The notes under the pieces were generated by a model, which saw only the letters and a list, made by a program, of their open reading frames with translations, was not told where the DNA came from and searched no databases. Positions 17,952 through 28,337 of a stretch of 47,878 nt of DNA are shown here, one piece after another (position 1 is the stretch's first letter; each line of letters opens with the position of its first letter). The stretch is taken from the NCBI GenBank assembly GCA_964574705.1, contig CAZNOO010000013.1, forward strand, positions 1-47,878. The letters are read 5' to 3'. The stretch is from JAHIVB01 sp964574705 (GTDB lineage Bacteria > Bacillota_I > Bacilli_A > Izemoplasmatales > Hujiaoplasmataceae). The translations under genes and the position numbers were made by a program.

Positions 17952-20864
17952 ATGAAAAAAGTCTTGATTATCGTTCTTGCATTGGTTGTAACATTCACCG
18001 CTTTCATTACAATTGAAAACGTGTGGTTGAATAACCACAAGGACTATCTTAACTTCAACAGCAGTTCAAATGGCGATCTGATTGACCTTACTTATGAGGG
18101 TGTATCAGATTATTACGATTATTTGGATGCTGTTACGCAAACTCGTCCACAGGTCAATCCGATTGTTATCGAAGCAATCGATTTTTCGTCATCTGATGGA
18201 AGCGAAGAAGTGCTTCCATCTTATGAAGGTAAAGATAATGTTTTACTGACGAGCGAATCAGGATCCGTAACTTGGACATTCAATGTTCCTGAATCGGGAC
18301 TTTATCATCTATTGCTTAACTACTATCCTTACCCCGGAAAGAGTTCTGTGATTGAAAGATCTCTTTCGATTAACGGAATTGTTCCTTTTGAAGGCGCTGG
18401 AAATATTTCGTTTTACAGAATATGGGGAAGCGAGCATGAGATTACTCAGGATGTCAATAATAATGACATTCGTCCAAGCCAAGTTGAAACACCGGCATGG
18501 ACTTCAGCTTATTTTAGAGACGAAGTCGGGTATGTTGACGAACCTTATGAACTTTACTTTCAGCAAGGCGAAAATACAATCACACTTGATTCTGTCAGAG
18601 AACCTCTATTGATAGATACCATCGTTTTGGAGTCTGTGACTGATTTGATGAGTTATTCTGATGTTTTGGCAAGTTATCTTGCCAATGGATATGAAGAAGT
18701 TGATGGCGTACTAGACTTTTTGCAAGCTGAAAATTCTGATTCATCCACCTCGCCAACATTATATCCACTCAATGACAGAACGAGTCCAAGAACGGTTCCA
18801 AGTGACCCAAGCATTGTCAAACTGAATACCATCGGAGGAACAAACTGGAGAATTTCTGGAGATCGAATCACATGGTCTTTTACCGTTCCTGAAACAGGAC
18901 TCTATGAAATTAGCATGAGAATCAAGCAAAAACTGGCTGCGGGAATGACCGTCGCCCGAAACATCTACATCAATGGTGAAATCCCCTTCGAAGAAATGAG
19001 AAACTTTACTTTTGATTACTCAAACAGTTGGAGAATCCAAACGCTAGGGACTACGGAAGAAGCTTATCTTTTCTACTTTGAAGCCGGAACCACTTATGAA
19101 TTAGCGATGGAAGTCTCACTCGGTGAATACGGTCCATTGATCGCACAAGTTCAAAGTTCGATTAATGCTTTAAACAAACTTTATCGTGAGATTTTGGTCT
19201 ACACAGGTCCTGAACCGGACCAATATAGAGATTATCAACTTGAAGAGCGAATCGACAATCTCGTTTTAAGAATTGAAACTGAGAGAGATAATTTATCTGT
19301 TGTAAGACAAAGGATTATCGATATCTCTGGATCTAAAAGTGATAAAACGGGAATTTTGGATACCGTGATCATTCAATTGGATGAGTTCATCGACAAACCT
19401 CGTGAAATACATAAGAACCTTTTAAGTTATAATACAAACATTTCATCTCTTGGTACTTTAGTCTTGCTGTTAAGCGCACAGCCTTTGGAAATTGATTACT
19501 TCATGTTCCATGGCGTAAATGTTGAATTACCACAATCCAAAGCTGGAACGATAGAAAGACTATGGTTCTCAACCAGAGCATTTTTATCTACCTTTACAAC
19601 GGATTATGCATCTCTAGGAAAAACAACGGACCAGGAAACGGATGAAACCATTGAAGTTTGGCTTTCTATTGGTCGAGACCAAGCCAATGTATTAAGAAGA
19701 ATGATTGATGAAACATTCACGCCAGAAACTGGAATCGCTGTTGACTTAAAACTTGTCAATGGATCGGTACTTTTGCCAGCAACCCTCGCTAAAGTGGGTC
19801 CGGACGTTTCAATGGGACTTGGAAATAATGTCCCAGTCAATTATGCAATGAGAAATGCAGTTTATGATTTATCATTGTTTTCAGACTTTGATGAAGTCGC
19901 AACTCGTTTCAAATACAGTGCCATGGTTCCCTACGAATTTGAGGGTGGAACCTACGCTCTTCCGGAACAACAAATCTTTTTAATGATGTTCTACAGAACC
20001 GACATCTTTGAAGAACTCGGTTTGGAAGTACCGGACACCTGGGATGACGTCATTTCGTTGATTCCGGATTTACAAAAGCATAACCTTGAATTTTATCTTC
20101 CAATTCCGATTACGGAAGGAAGCGTGATGAATCTTCCTCCGAATCCAATATTCTCGACACTTTTCTATCAAAATGATGGCGAGTTCTATATCAACGGGGA
20201 TAAAGAATGTGGATTTAATGAAGGTAAAGGACCTGAAGTGTTTGAAACCTGGACTCGTTTCTATACGGATTACTCTTTCCCAGTTCAAGCCAACTTCCTT
20301 AACCGTTTTAGAAGTGGACAAATGCCAATCGGCATCACTTATTACAACGCATACAACACCCTAAGCGTATTCGCTCCTGAAATTCGCGGAAAATGGGACT
20401 TTGTTCCTGTTCCAGGAACTTCTGTGACGGATACTGAAGGCAATACTACAATTAGAAGAGAGACCGTTTCATCAGGAACCGGTGTGATGATTATGGAACA
20501 GTCTGAGCATAAGGAAGCTTCATGGGAATACTTGAAGTGGTGGACTTCCACAGACACACAAGTTCGGTTCGGTAGAGAAATGGAAGGTATTTTAGGCGCT
20601 GCGGCTCGTTATCCAACGGCCAATGTTGAAGCCATGTCTCAACTTCCCTGGACAGTCAAGGAATATCTTGCATTAGAAGAACAATGGGACTGGGTACGCG
20701 GAATTCCTGAAGTACCAGGCAGTTACATGCTTGGAAGATATTTGGACAACGCGTTTAGACTTGTTTATAATGAAAACTCAAATCCGAGAGAGACCATTTT
20801 CGATTATGTCCAAGTCATTAATGAAGAGATTACCAAAAAAAGAAGTGAATTCGGATTGGATTAG
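17952..20864 (+). CDS. Membrane-anchored solute-binding protein with two carbohydrate-binding-like modules
   Basis: 970 residues. An N-terminal membrane segment (about 4-24) lacks a lipobox, so it probably stays as an anchor. Two similar jelly-roll-like modules follow (about 90-225 and 290-395), each with a VTWTFNVPESGLYHL-type core as in carbohydrate-binding modules. A helical segment lies at about 410-520. A family-1/8 solute-binding domain fills about 565-960. The preceding gene is also a binding protein, so one transporter cluster carries two receptors. The fused modules could hold a polymer or a cell-wall fragment next to the transporter. Ribosome site AAAGGAG at 17937-17943. Confidence 0.83.
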   Translation: MKKVLIIVLALVVTFTAFITIENVWLNNHKDYLNFNSSSNGDLIDLTYEGVSDYYDYLDAVTQTRPQVNPIVIEAIDFSSSDGSEEVLPSYEGKDNVLLTSESGSVTWTFNVPESGLYHLLLNYYPYPGKSSVIERSLSINGIVPFEGAGNISFYRIWGSEHEITQDVNNNDIRPSQVETPAWTSAYFRDEVGYVDEPYELYFQQGENTITLDSVREPLLIDTIVLESVTDLMSYSDVLASYLANGYEEVDGVLDFLQAENSDSSTSPTLYPLNDRTSPRTVPSDPSIVKLNTIGGTNWRISGDRITWSFTVPETGLYEISMRIKQKLAAGMTVARNIYINGEIPFEEMRNFTFDYSNSWRIQTLGTTEEAYLFYFEAGTTYELAMEVSLGEYGPLIAQVQSSINALNKLYREILVYTGPEPDQYRDYQLEERIDNLVLRIETERDNLSVVRQRIIDISGSKSDKTGILDTVIIQLDEFIDKPREIHKNLLSYNTNISSLGTLVLLLSAQPLEIDYFMFHGVNVELPQSKAGTIERLWFSTRAFLSTFTTDYASLGKTTDQETDETIEVWLSIGRDQANVLRRMIDETFTPETGIAVDLKLVNGSVLLPATLAKVGPDVSMGLGNNVPVNYAMRNAVYDLSLFSDFDEVATRFKYSAMVPYEFEGGTYALPEQQIFLMMFYRTDIFEELGLEVPDTWDDVISLIPDLQKHNLEFYLPIPITEGSVMNLPPNPIFSTLFYQNDGEFYINGDKECGFNEGKGPEVFETWTRFYTDYSFPVQANFLNRFRSGQMPIGITYYNAYNTLSVFAPEIRGKWDFVPVPGTSVTDTEGNTTIRRETVSSGTGVMIMEQSEHKEASWEYLKWWTSTDTQVRFGREMEGILGAAARYPTANVEAMSQLPWTVKEYLALEEQWDWVRGIPEVPGSYMLGRYLDNAFRLVYNENSNPRETIFDYVQVINEEITKKRSEFGLD

Positions 20865-20873
20865 GAGGGGCAC

Positions 20874-21809
20874 GTGGAAAGTAATGCTCGAAGCACGACG
20901 CTGAAAAAAACCAAATTGCAATTACTGCTGAAAAACATCAAAAAGAGCAAGCATTACTATATTTTGATGGCTCCTTTTGCAGTGCTGTTTTTCACGTTTA
21001 CGATTATTCCAGTTTTTATGTCCCTAGGAATCAGTTTTACCTATTTCAATTTATTGGAGCCTCCGAGGTTCATCGGGCTCGATAACTACCTCAAGCTGAT
21101 TTTAGAAGATGAGGTTTTTGTTGTTGCAATAAAGAACACATTGATTTTAGCGGTTGTCACAGGACCCATCAGTTATTTAATGGCCTTTGTGTTTGCTTGG
21201 CTAATCAATGAACTTAGACCAAAACTTAGAGCGTTTATGACTTTGATTTTTTACGCTCCTTCAATTTCTGGTAACGCATTTTTGATGTGGTTATTGATAT
21301 TTTCTGGAGACGTTCATGGCTATTTGAATGCACTTCTCATTCGTTTTGGATTTATGACAGACCCAATCGTATGGCTGAAAGATCCGAAGTACATGATGAT
21401 GGTCATCATCATTGTTCAATTGTGGTTAAGTCTTGGTGTTAGTTTCCTTGCTTTCATTGCCGGACTTCAAAGTGTTGACAAGAATCTCTATGAGGCGGGC
21501 GCCATAGACGGAATCAGAAACCGTTGGCAAGAACTTTGGCATATTACGCTTCCTTCCATGAAACCACAGTTGTTGTTTGGGGCGGTGATGCAGATTACTA
21601 CAAGTCTTGCCATCGCGGAAGTTTCGATGCAGCTCGTCGGATTCCCGTCGATTGAAAATGCAGGACATACGATTGTCACCCATTTGATTGACTACGGTAC
21701 CATTCGTTTTGATTTGGGATATGCATCGGCAATTGCGACCATTCTATTCTTAATTATGATTACCACCAACCTGATCGTCAGATCGATCTTACGAAAGGTC
21801 GGTGAGTAA
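20874..21809 (+). CDS. ABC sugar transporter permease, MalF/UgpA type
   Basis: 311 residues, six predicted membrane helices, BPD_transp_1 family. The EAA loop that contacts the ATPase reads EAGAIDGIRNRWQELW near residue 205. GTG start at 20874 after a strong AGGAGGGG site that overlaps the previous stop. Pairs with the next gene to form the membrane channel. Confidence 0.93.
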   Translation: MESNARSTTLKKTKLQLLLKNIKKSKHYYILMAPFAVLFFTFTIIPVFMSLGISFTYFNLLEPPRFIGLDNYLKLILEDEVFVVAIKNTLILAVVTGPISYLMAFVFAWLINELRPKLRAFMTLIFYAPSISGNAFLMWLLIFSGDVHGYLNALLIRFGFMTDPIVWLKDPKYMMMVIIIVQLWLSLGVSFLAFIAGLQSVDKNLYEAGAIDGIRNRWQELWHITLPSMKPQLLFGAVMQITTSLAIAEVSMQLVGFPSIENAGHTIVTHLIDYGTIRFDLGYASAIATILFLIMITTNLIVRSILRKVGE

Positions 21810-21810
21810 T

Positions 21811-22689
21811 GTGAATCTATTTAAAAGCATTAAAAGATCTTTTACGAAAAAAAGAAAGTTGAATCGTTCACTCGGTGGAGACATCGCATTATTCCTGTTG
21901 CTTGCATTGTTCGGAATTTTCAGTGCGTATCCGCTCATCATGACCGCTTCAAATGCGTTTAAACCATTGGATGAATTGTTTTTGTTCCCACCAAGATTGT
22001 TCCCAAGAAACTTGACGCTTGACAACTTTAGAGATTTGTCAGAGTTAATCGGAAACTCCTGGATTCCGTTTTCACGTTATTTCTTCAATACAATTTTGAT
22101 TACGGTTATAGGAACGGTTGGGCATGTTTTGATTGCATCCATGTGTGCCTTTCCACTTGCTAAATACAAGTTCCCAGGAAGAACGATATTCTTTACTTTG
22201 GTCGTTTATTCCTTGATGTTTGCCCCACAAGTTACCGCAACTCCAAACTATATCATCATCGCAAAAATAGGATTGATTGACAATCCCGCTGCGATTATTT
22301 TACCTGCGATTGCCTCGAGCCTCGGTCTATATTTGATGAAACAGTTCATGCAGCAAATTCCAGATGAACTGATTGAGTCAGCGAAAATAGACGGTGCGAG
22401 CGAATACAGAATCTTTTTCCAAATCGTCATGCCACTTGTGAAACCAGCTTGGCTTACGTTAATCATCTTGTTGTTCCAAAGACTATGGACAACCGATGGC
22501 GGATCGTTTATCTTCAGTGAAGAATTGAAGCCACTTTCTTATGCATTAAGACAGATTGCACAAGGAACGATAGAACGTGCAGGTACGATTGCCGCCGTTT
22601 CGTTCATTATGATGATTGTTCCAATTACGTTTTTTATCGTATCACAATCCAGAATTGTTGAAACATTCAGCCATTCTGGTATGAAATAG
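21811..22689 (+). CDS. ABC sugar transporter permease, MalG/UgpE type
   Basis: About 292 residues, six membrane helices. EAA loop ESAKIDGASEYRIFF. Start is uncertain: GTG 21811 sits 5 nt after GGTGA, while in-frame GTG 21802 overlaps the previous gene by 8 bp and is only 3 nt from AAAGG. No ATP-binding subunit is encoded nearby, so a shared MsmX-like ATPase is likely. Confidence 0.92.
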   Translation: MNLFKSIKRSFTKKRKLNRSLGGDIALFLLLALFGIFSAYPLIMTASNAFKPLDELFLFPPRLFPRNLTLDNFRDLSELIGNSWIPFSRYFFNTILITVIGTVGHVLIASMCAFPLAKYKFPGRTIFFTLVVYSLMFAPQVTATPNYIIIAKIGLIDNPAAIILPAIASSLGLYLMKQFMQQIPDELIESAKIDGASEYRIFFQIVMPLVKPAWLTLIILLFQRLWTTDGGSFIFSEELKPLSYALRQIAQGTIERAGTIAAVSFIMMIVPITFFIVSQSRIVETFSHSGMK

Positions 22690-22699
22690 GAGGGGTGCT

Positions 22700-24181
22700 A
22701 TGACACGACTAATCGCGTTTTTCTACCTCTTCGCCTTTATTCCACTGCCTTTTGCAACTGGGCAGTCGCACTACAATTATTCTTACTACGGCGAAGTTAT
22801 TCATAGCGCACCAGGCATGACCTTTGCGCAGTATTTTAACGCACAGACCTTGGGCGTTACTTTCTCGTCTCCTGAAGATTTGAAAGTGTATGAAGACATG
22901 ATTTATATCGTAGATTCTTCCACAAATCAGCTCGTTGTCGTCAACAACGATTTTTCGCTTGATGAAGCTCATCAAATCTTCGCACTTTCAGCGGACTATT
23001 CTCAGGAACTAGCAGATAACGGAATAACGGGCATTACAAGCGTCAGCTTAAATACGCCTTCCGGAATTGAAGTCGTTGAAAGCGGAATCTATATTTGCGA
23101 TACTGGAAACAAGAGAATCGTTAAACTCAATCACGACTTTGAAGTCATTGCTATTTTTGATGATGTTCAAGACGTTACTTTTGAAGAGATTTCTTTTGAA
23201 CCGAAGAAGATTACAGTCGATTCGTCAGAGCGGATGTATGTTGTAGCGAAAAACGTTTATGAGGGCATCGTCGAAATCAACAGTGATGGCACCTTTAATC
23301 GATACACCGGTGTCAATCCTTTGAAACTGACACCAATCGAAATCTTCCAACGTTCTTTGATGACAGAAGAACAACTCGCTCAAATGCAGTTGTATTTGCC
23401 AACAGAATACACGAATGTCGTCATAAATGAAGACAACTTCATTTATGCTACATCGAAACCATCAGAAAACAATGCTGAAAATCCGATTCAACTCATTAAT
23501 CCCAAGGGCGTCGACGTTATTAAAAGAAATGGTTACTTCCCGCCAATGGGCGATATTCAATATATTGAAGGCAGAAATAATTATGTCATTGACGGGCCAA
23601 GCAACTTGGTTGATATCGCAATTACACATAATGGAATCTATACCGTATTAGATCAAAAAAGATCTAGGCTTTTCACCTATGACTCCGAAGGCAATCTTCT
23701 GTATATCAATGGTGATGACGGATCACAAAGCGATAAATTTTCAGAAGGCGTAGCCATTGATTATCTTGGCGATGATCTTTTGATTTTGGACCGCGGAACA
23801 AAAACAGTCGTTGTCTATCGATTGACTGAATTTGGTTCCTTGGTCAACCAGGCAATTGCTTACCATAGCGACGGAGAATTCGAACTCGCTGCCATGGTTT
23901 GGCAACAGGTCGTCACGATGAACAGCAATTATGAAATTGCGTATAACGGAATTGGAAAGTTGAAACTAAGACAAGAAAATTACAAAGAAGCAATGGACTA
24001 TTTCAAGTTGGGTCACGATCAATATTATTATTCCAAAGCATTCAAAGCCTATCGTAATGAAATGATTAAAGACAATTTTGCATTCATCGGCGGCGGAGCC
24101 GTTCTTTTGGTTGGCGCGTTGATTGGATTAAGAATCTACAAAACATATAAAAAAGGCGGGTCGATTTTATATGAAGACTAG
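22700..24181 (+). CDS. Extracytoplasmic NHL-type beta-propeller protein with TPR and C-terminal membrane helix
   Basis: 493 residues. A signal peptide (about 1-21) is followed by NHL-like beta-propeller blades (about 55-400; for example VESGIYICDTGNKRIVKLN), a tetratricopeptide pair (about 400-450), and a membrane helix (about 455-475) with a Lys-rich tail. It would be displayed outside and anchored at its C-terminus. Proteins of this layout occur beside DUF5696 and Yip1-like genes in sugar transporter clusters of Bacillota. Their task is unknown; a scaffold for binding proteins or hydrolases is plausible. No catalytic residues recognised. Ribosome site AGGAGGGG at 22688-22695; its end overlaps the next gene by 11 bp. 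Confidence 0.75.
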   Translation: MTRLIAFFYLFAFIPLPFATGQSHYNYSYYGEVIHSAPGMTFAQYFNAQTLGVTFSSPEDLKVYEDMIYIVDSSTNQLVVVNNDFSLDEAHQIFALSADYSQELADNGITGITSVSLNTPSGIEVVESGIYICDTGNKRIVKLNHDFEVIAIFDDVQDVTFEEISFEPKKITVDSSERMYVVAKNVYEGIVEINSDGTFNRYTGVNPLKLTPIEIFQRSLMTEEQLAQMQLYLPTEYTNVVINEDNFIYATSKPSENNAENPIQLINPKGVDVIKRNGYFPPMGDIQYIEGRNNYVIDGPSNLVDIAITHNGIYTVLDQKRSRLFTYDSEGNLLYINGDDGSQSDKFSEGVAIDYLGDDLLILDRGTKTVVVYRLTEFGSLVNQAIAYHSDGEFELAAMVWQQVVTMNSNYEIAYNGIGKLKLRQENYKEAMDYFKLGHDQYYYSKAFKAYRNEMIKDNFAFIGGGAVLLVGALIGLRIYKTYKKGGSILYED

Positions 24182-24812
24182 ATTCAAGAAGTTTATATGG
24201 GAATACTTTAAATTCCCACTGTTCATTATGTTGCATCCATTTAATGGATATGAAGAATTCAAGCGTTACAAAAAAGGCAATTTTAACGTTGCGATTGTTT
24301 TCATCGTCCTTTTTGCCTTTTTCAGAATATTTAAATTTCAGTATGAAGGATTCTTGATTAATCCGAACAACCCATTAACGCTCAATAGTCTCAATGAGAT
24401 TTTCTCGGTTGTCCTTTTGTTATTCTTGTTCACGGTTGGAAATTGGTCCGTGACCACATTGATGGAAGGAAAAGGAAGATACAAAGAAATTCTAATGGTG
24501 ACAGGATATTCTTTGTTTCCACTTATCATTTTAGGATTTCCGGGTGTTATTCTTTCAAATTTTCTAACGCTTGAGGAAATGGCATTTTACAATTTGCTTA
24601 TGTACGTCGCTTATGGCTTAACGGGATGGATGCTTTTTATGGGCATTCTCAATATTCACGAATACGGACTCGGGAAAACGATTGTCGCATTTTTGGCTAC
24701 CCTCATTGCCATGTGCGTTATGATGTTCCTCGGTTTACTGTTCTTTGATTTAATTCAACAGTTCATTGCCTTTATTTCGGCAATTTATGAAGAACTGTCA
24801 CTAAGGTTCTAG
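24171..24812 (+). CDS. Yip1-family membrane protein
   Basis: 213 residues with about five membrane helices and a cytoplasmic N-terminus; FMLHPFNGYEEFKRYKKGN is typical of bacterial Yip1-like proteins in ABC clusters. Function unknown. Translationally coupled to the propeller gene by 11 bp. It may be an assembly or accessory part of the transporter. Confidence 0.75.
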   Translation: MKTRFKKFIWEYFKFPLFIMLHPFNGYEEFKRYKKGNFNVAIVFIVLFAFFRIFKFQYEGFLINPNNPLTLNSLNEIFSVVLLLFLFTVGNWSVTTLMEGKGRYKEILMVTGYSLFPLIILGFPGVILSNFLTLEEMAFYNLLMYVAYGLTGWMLFMGILNIHEYGLGKTIVAFLATLIAMCVMMFLGLLFFDLIQQFIAFISAIYEELSLRF

Positions 24813-24824
24813 GGGGAGGGTCGT

Positions 24825-27392
24825 ATGCTGAAAAGAAGAATTGTTTTCATCGTAATCTTACTCACCCTCGTGTTGAGTTATTTGTTCATCGGCAATATGA
24901 AGTCCGTCATCGTTCCTGTAAACGAGACGATGGACTTTACAAAAGAAGGATTCGTTGAAGCAGAGAATCTGTCTGACACTGAAAAACTAGTTGCTTCAAA
25001 CGATTCTTTCGAACTGTATTTGGACGAAACAACCTCTTATTTCAAGGTGATTGACACTAGAAATGGAGCGGTTTGGGAGTCAAATCCGACCGTAATGGAT
25101 CCCTGGCAATCAGATCCCGCACATGCGATTACAACAACAGCACTCAATAAACAAAAATCGACGCTTGAACTGACTTATTTTAATGCTGCAGGTTCAAAAA
25201 CCTCAATCAATAACTACACGTTAAGTATCTATCATCCTTCAACTATCATTGATCCAGCCGGAAAACAAACCTATTCAATTAAGTATACGGATCATGGATT
25301 CCAAGTTCTTTATACGATTCAAGATTTAGAAATTGACTATCTATATTTTCCGAAATACGTCACAAAGGAATTCATGGAATCAAGAGAGGACAGAACTCTT
25401 CTTGAAACGATAGCTTACTCAGGATTTAACGAAGATCTGCAAGCATATGAAATTGTGGGATATGAAGACATCTCCAAACTTGTCAGGAAAAAACTGTATG
25501 CCATTTTCTATGAAGAGCTCGGATATACTAGAGAGAGAGCCATCGAAGAAAATGCAAGTTATGGTTATTTTGAACAGTTTGAAAAAGTCTATTTTGAAGT
25601 AGGCTTCAACGTCGTGCTTACAGATTCTGGAATTGACGCTTCGATAATCAAAGATTCCATTGTAGAGCCTGAGAACGTCAAACTAGCCTCTATTTCATTC
25701 CTTCCATTGTTTGGAACTGCTGTTTCACAAATTGGTGGAGTAGACACCGAAGGCTACATCGTACTTCCTGACGGAAGCGGCGCAGTCATCGATTTTAACA
25801 ACGGAAAATACTATCAAAAACCTTACCAAAAAAGAGTTTACGGCGAAGATTTAGCCCTACTTGATTATAAAATGCAGGAGAGCCAACAAAAGATTAGCCT
25901 GCCGCTATTTGGCATGGTCAAAGGAGATTCAGCTTACGCCGCAATCATTACCCAAGGCGATGCCATGTCTTCCATCTACGCTGACGTTTCGGGTAGAATC
26001 GATTCCTATAACAAAGCTTATGTCATATTCCAGCTTCGCGAGAATGAATCGATTACACTCGGTAGCGGATTCAACCAATACGGCATTGACCTATGGACTG
26101 AAGAGATTGTGGACACGGATTTTACCGTTTCCTTTACGTTCCTTGATGGAGAAGATTGCAGTTATGTTGGTGTTGCAGGGGTTTATCGAGACTACATGGA
26201 AATGAATCAAGGATTTGATTCTCTGGATACAACCGATCAAACGGTATTGACTTTGGAAATGATTGGCGCGTATCAAAAAGAAGAATTCTTCCTTGGCGTT
26301 CCTTATAATTCGACGAATTCACTCACTAGTTTCGACCAAGCACAGTTCATCGTTCAAGAGATCCTTGACCGAGGCCTTAATCATATCGATGTACGTTATC
26401 TCGGAATGACGGACGGCGGACTCAAGACAGACATCGTTGATTCTTACGACGTTGAAAATGTACTTGGAAGCACGAGAAAATATAATTCAATGGTTCAAAT
26501 GTTTACAGAGAACAATATTGGCTTTTATCCAAATGTATCTTTGTTGGTTGCTGCAGATTACAACAAAGTGTTCGATAAATTTAGGTATACTGCAAGTCGT
26601 TTGGACGGATCAAACTCCATGGATTTCAACTATCATCTTCCCTCAAAATTACCTTATTCTGAAACGCCGTATGTTGGTGGAAAAGATGAGTACGTCATCA
26701 ATCCAACTTACTATCAAAGCATGTTTGAACGGTTTGACAAGGATTATGAATTGCCAGACGTCAGTTATCAATTGCTCGGTTCTGTTTTGGCAGGTAATTA
26801 CAATTCAGATCATTTATTATATAAACAAGAATCTAAGATGCTTCAAATAAATTTACTTTCTGAAATGACTCAGAATTTGATGTTGTCAAGCCCGTTGGGG
26901 TTTGCGATTCCTTTCGCACAAACCATTGTAGACTTGCCAAGTGAAGCGACGCTTTATGCGATATTGGATTACCAAATTCCTTTGATTCAATTGATTCTTT
27001 CTGGTAAAATCGATTATTCCGCATCCAGTATGAATATGGCAAGCGATAGAAGTATCGAATACTTGTTCTTGAAGGCGTTGGAGACAGGATCAAATTTGAA
27101 ATATACATTATCTTATGAAGACTCAAAAGCTTTGAAAGATACCGAATTCAATTATTATATTTCCACAGAATATGTGAACTGGATTGACAACATTGAAACG
27201 CTGGTAAAAGAAATGGATTCCATTGGAATTCATGACGGAAACCTTGTGGGTCATGAAAGAGTCGCAAACAATTTGTATTTGGTAACTTATTCAAATGGAT
27301 TGGTTCTTTTGATTAACTATAACTTGTCATCGGTCCTTTGGGACGGTCATTTAGTTGAATCGATGGACTATCTCGTATTGGAGGTGGACTAA
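24825..27392 (+). CDS. DUF5696-type exported protein
   Basis: 855 residues, with a signal-anchor (about 4-23). The long extracytoplasmic part resembles DUF5696 proteins, which may adopt a GH-like TIM barrel: segments such as GYIVLPDGSGAVIDFNNGKY (about 305-325) and ILDRGLNHIDVRYLGMTDGG (about 515-535) are typical. A glycoside hydrolase role is possible but I cannot name catalytic residues. It lies between two permease pairs, after AGGGGGAGG, directly upstream of permease three. If enzymatic, it would trim the substrate beside the transporter. Confidence 0.72.
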   Translation: MLKRRIVFIVILLTLVLSYLFIGNMKSVIVPVNETMDFTKEGFVEAENLSDTEKLVASNDSFELYLDETTSYFKVIDTRNGAVWESNPTVMDPWQSDPAHAITTTALNKQKSTLELTYFNAAGSKTSINNYTLSIYHPSTIIDPAGKQTYSIKYTDHGFQVLYTIQDLEIDYLYFPKYVTKEFMESREDRTLLETIAYSGFNEDLQAYEIVGYEDISKLVRKKLYAIFYEELGYTRERAIEENASYGYFEQFEKVYFEVGFNVVLTDSGIDASIIKDSIVEPENVKLASISFLPLFGTAVSQIGGVDTEGYIVLPDGSGAVIDFNNGKYYQKPYQKRVYGEDLALLDYKMQESQQKISLPLFGMVKGDSAYAAIITQGDAMSSIYADVSGRIDSYNKAYVIFQLRENESITLGSGFNQYGIDLWTEEIVDTDFTVSFTFLDGEDCSYVGVAGVYRDYMEMNQGFDSLDTTDQTVLTLEMIGAYQKEEFFLGVPYNSTNSLTSFDQAQFIVQEILDRGLNHIDVRYLGMTDGGLKTDIVDSYDVENVLGSTRKYNSMVQMFTENNIGFYPNVSLLVAADYNKVFDKFRYTASRLDGSNSMDFNYHLPSKLPYSETPYVGGKDEYVINPTYYQSMFERFDKDYELPDVSYQLLGSVLAGNYNSDHLLYKQESKMLQINLLSEMTQNLMLSSPLGFAIPFAQTIVDLPSEATLYAILDYQIPLIQLILSGKIDYSASSMNMASDRSIEYLFLKALETGSNLKYTLSYEDSKALKDTEFNYYISTEYVNWIDNIETLVKEMDSIGIHDGNLVGHERVANNLYLVTYSNGLVLLINYNLSSVLWDGHLVESMDYLVLEVD

Positions 27393-28337
27393 ATGCGTAA
27401 AACGACTTCAACAATAGAAGCCTCAATCACGCCTCCAAAGAAGAAGTTCCAAGTACCTTACAAAAAACAAAGAATCATATGGGCGATTATTTTCCTATCA
27501 CCGTGGTTGATTGGATTTTTAACCTTGTTCTTATTGCCTCTGGTTGAGTCCTTGAGATATAGTTTCTATGAACTTACTCCAAGGTCCGGAGAAATTATTG
27601 AAGACTTTATTGGTTGGGGAAATTATGTGTATGCATTCAATACACATGTAACCCAGTCTTCAAGTTTTAAGGTCGAATTGATTAATACAACTGTAGATGC
27701 TTTAATCAATCTACCGGTTTTACTGATTTTCAGTTTATTCATTGCAGTGATGCTGAACCAAAAATTTAGAGGAAGAGCCTTTATCAGAGCTGTATTCTTC
27801 ATTCCTGTTATTTTGAACTCTGCAGCGATTACTTCGGCGCTCGGAGGCGGGGATATTATTTCCGCTTTATTGGAAGCGCAGGGAATCCAAAAGATTTTCG
27901 ATTTGGAGTTTTATCTGATGCAGACGGGAATGGTTCCGTGGCTGATTACATTCATTGTCGGGCTAATTGATCGAATCTATGCGATTTTATCGCTTGCAGG
28001 TGTTCCGATTCTGTTGTTCCTCGCGAGTGTTCAGTCTGTTCCAAAACATTTATATGAAGCCGCCAAGATAGAAGGAGCGACATCTTATGAAACCTTCTGG
28101 TTGATTACGCTTCCGAATGTGTCTCCTCATATTGTGACGGTGACAGTGTATGCGCTCGTCGATACTTTCTTGACATCACCTGTCAGTGAAATCATCTCAG
28201 ATGAACTGAATCATCAAAATTGGGGTCTGTCTTCTGCTATGGCATGGATTTATGTTGCGACGATTCTTGTAATGCTCTCAGCTCTTGCGTTAATCGCAAA
28301 ATCGATGAAGGTAGGAGCGTCTCACTATGAAAACTAA
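27393..28337 (+). CDS. ABC sugar transporter permease, MalF/UgpA type (second system)
   Basis: 314 residues, six membrane helices, BPD_transp_1 family. EAA loop EAAKIEGATSYETFWLI. The start follows the previous stop with no gap, and the ribosome site GGAGGTGG lies inside the upstream gene. Forms a pair with the next gene. Confidence 0.93.
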   Translation: MRKTTSTIEASITPPKKKFQVPYKKQRIIWAIIFLSPWLIGFLTLFLLPLVESLRYSFYELTPRSGEIIEDFIGWGNYVYAFNTHVTQSSSFKVELINTTVDALINLPVLLIFSLFIAVMLNQKFRGRAFIRAVFFIPVILNSAAITSALGGGDIISALLEAQGIQKIFDLEFYLMQTGMVPWLITFIVGLIDRIYAILSLAGVPILLFLASVQSVPKHLYEAAKIEGATSYETFWLITLPNVSPHIVTVTVYALVDTFLTSPVSEIISDELNHQNWGLSSAMAWIYVATILVMLSALALIAKSMKVGASHYEN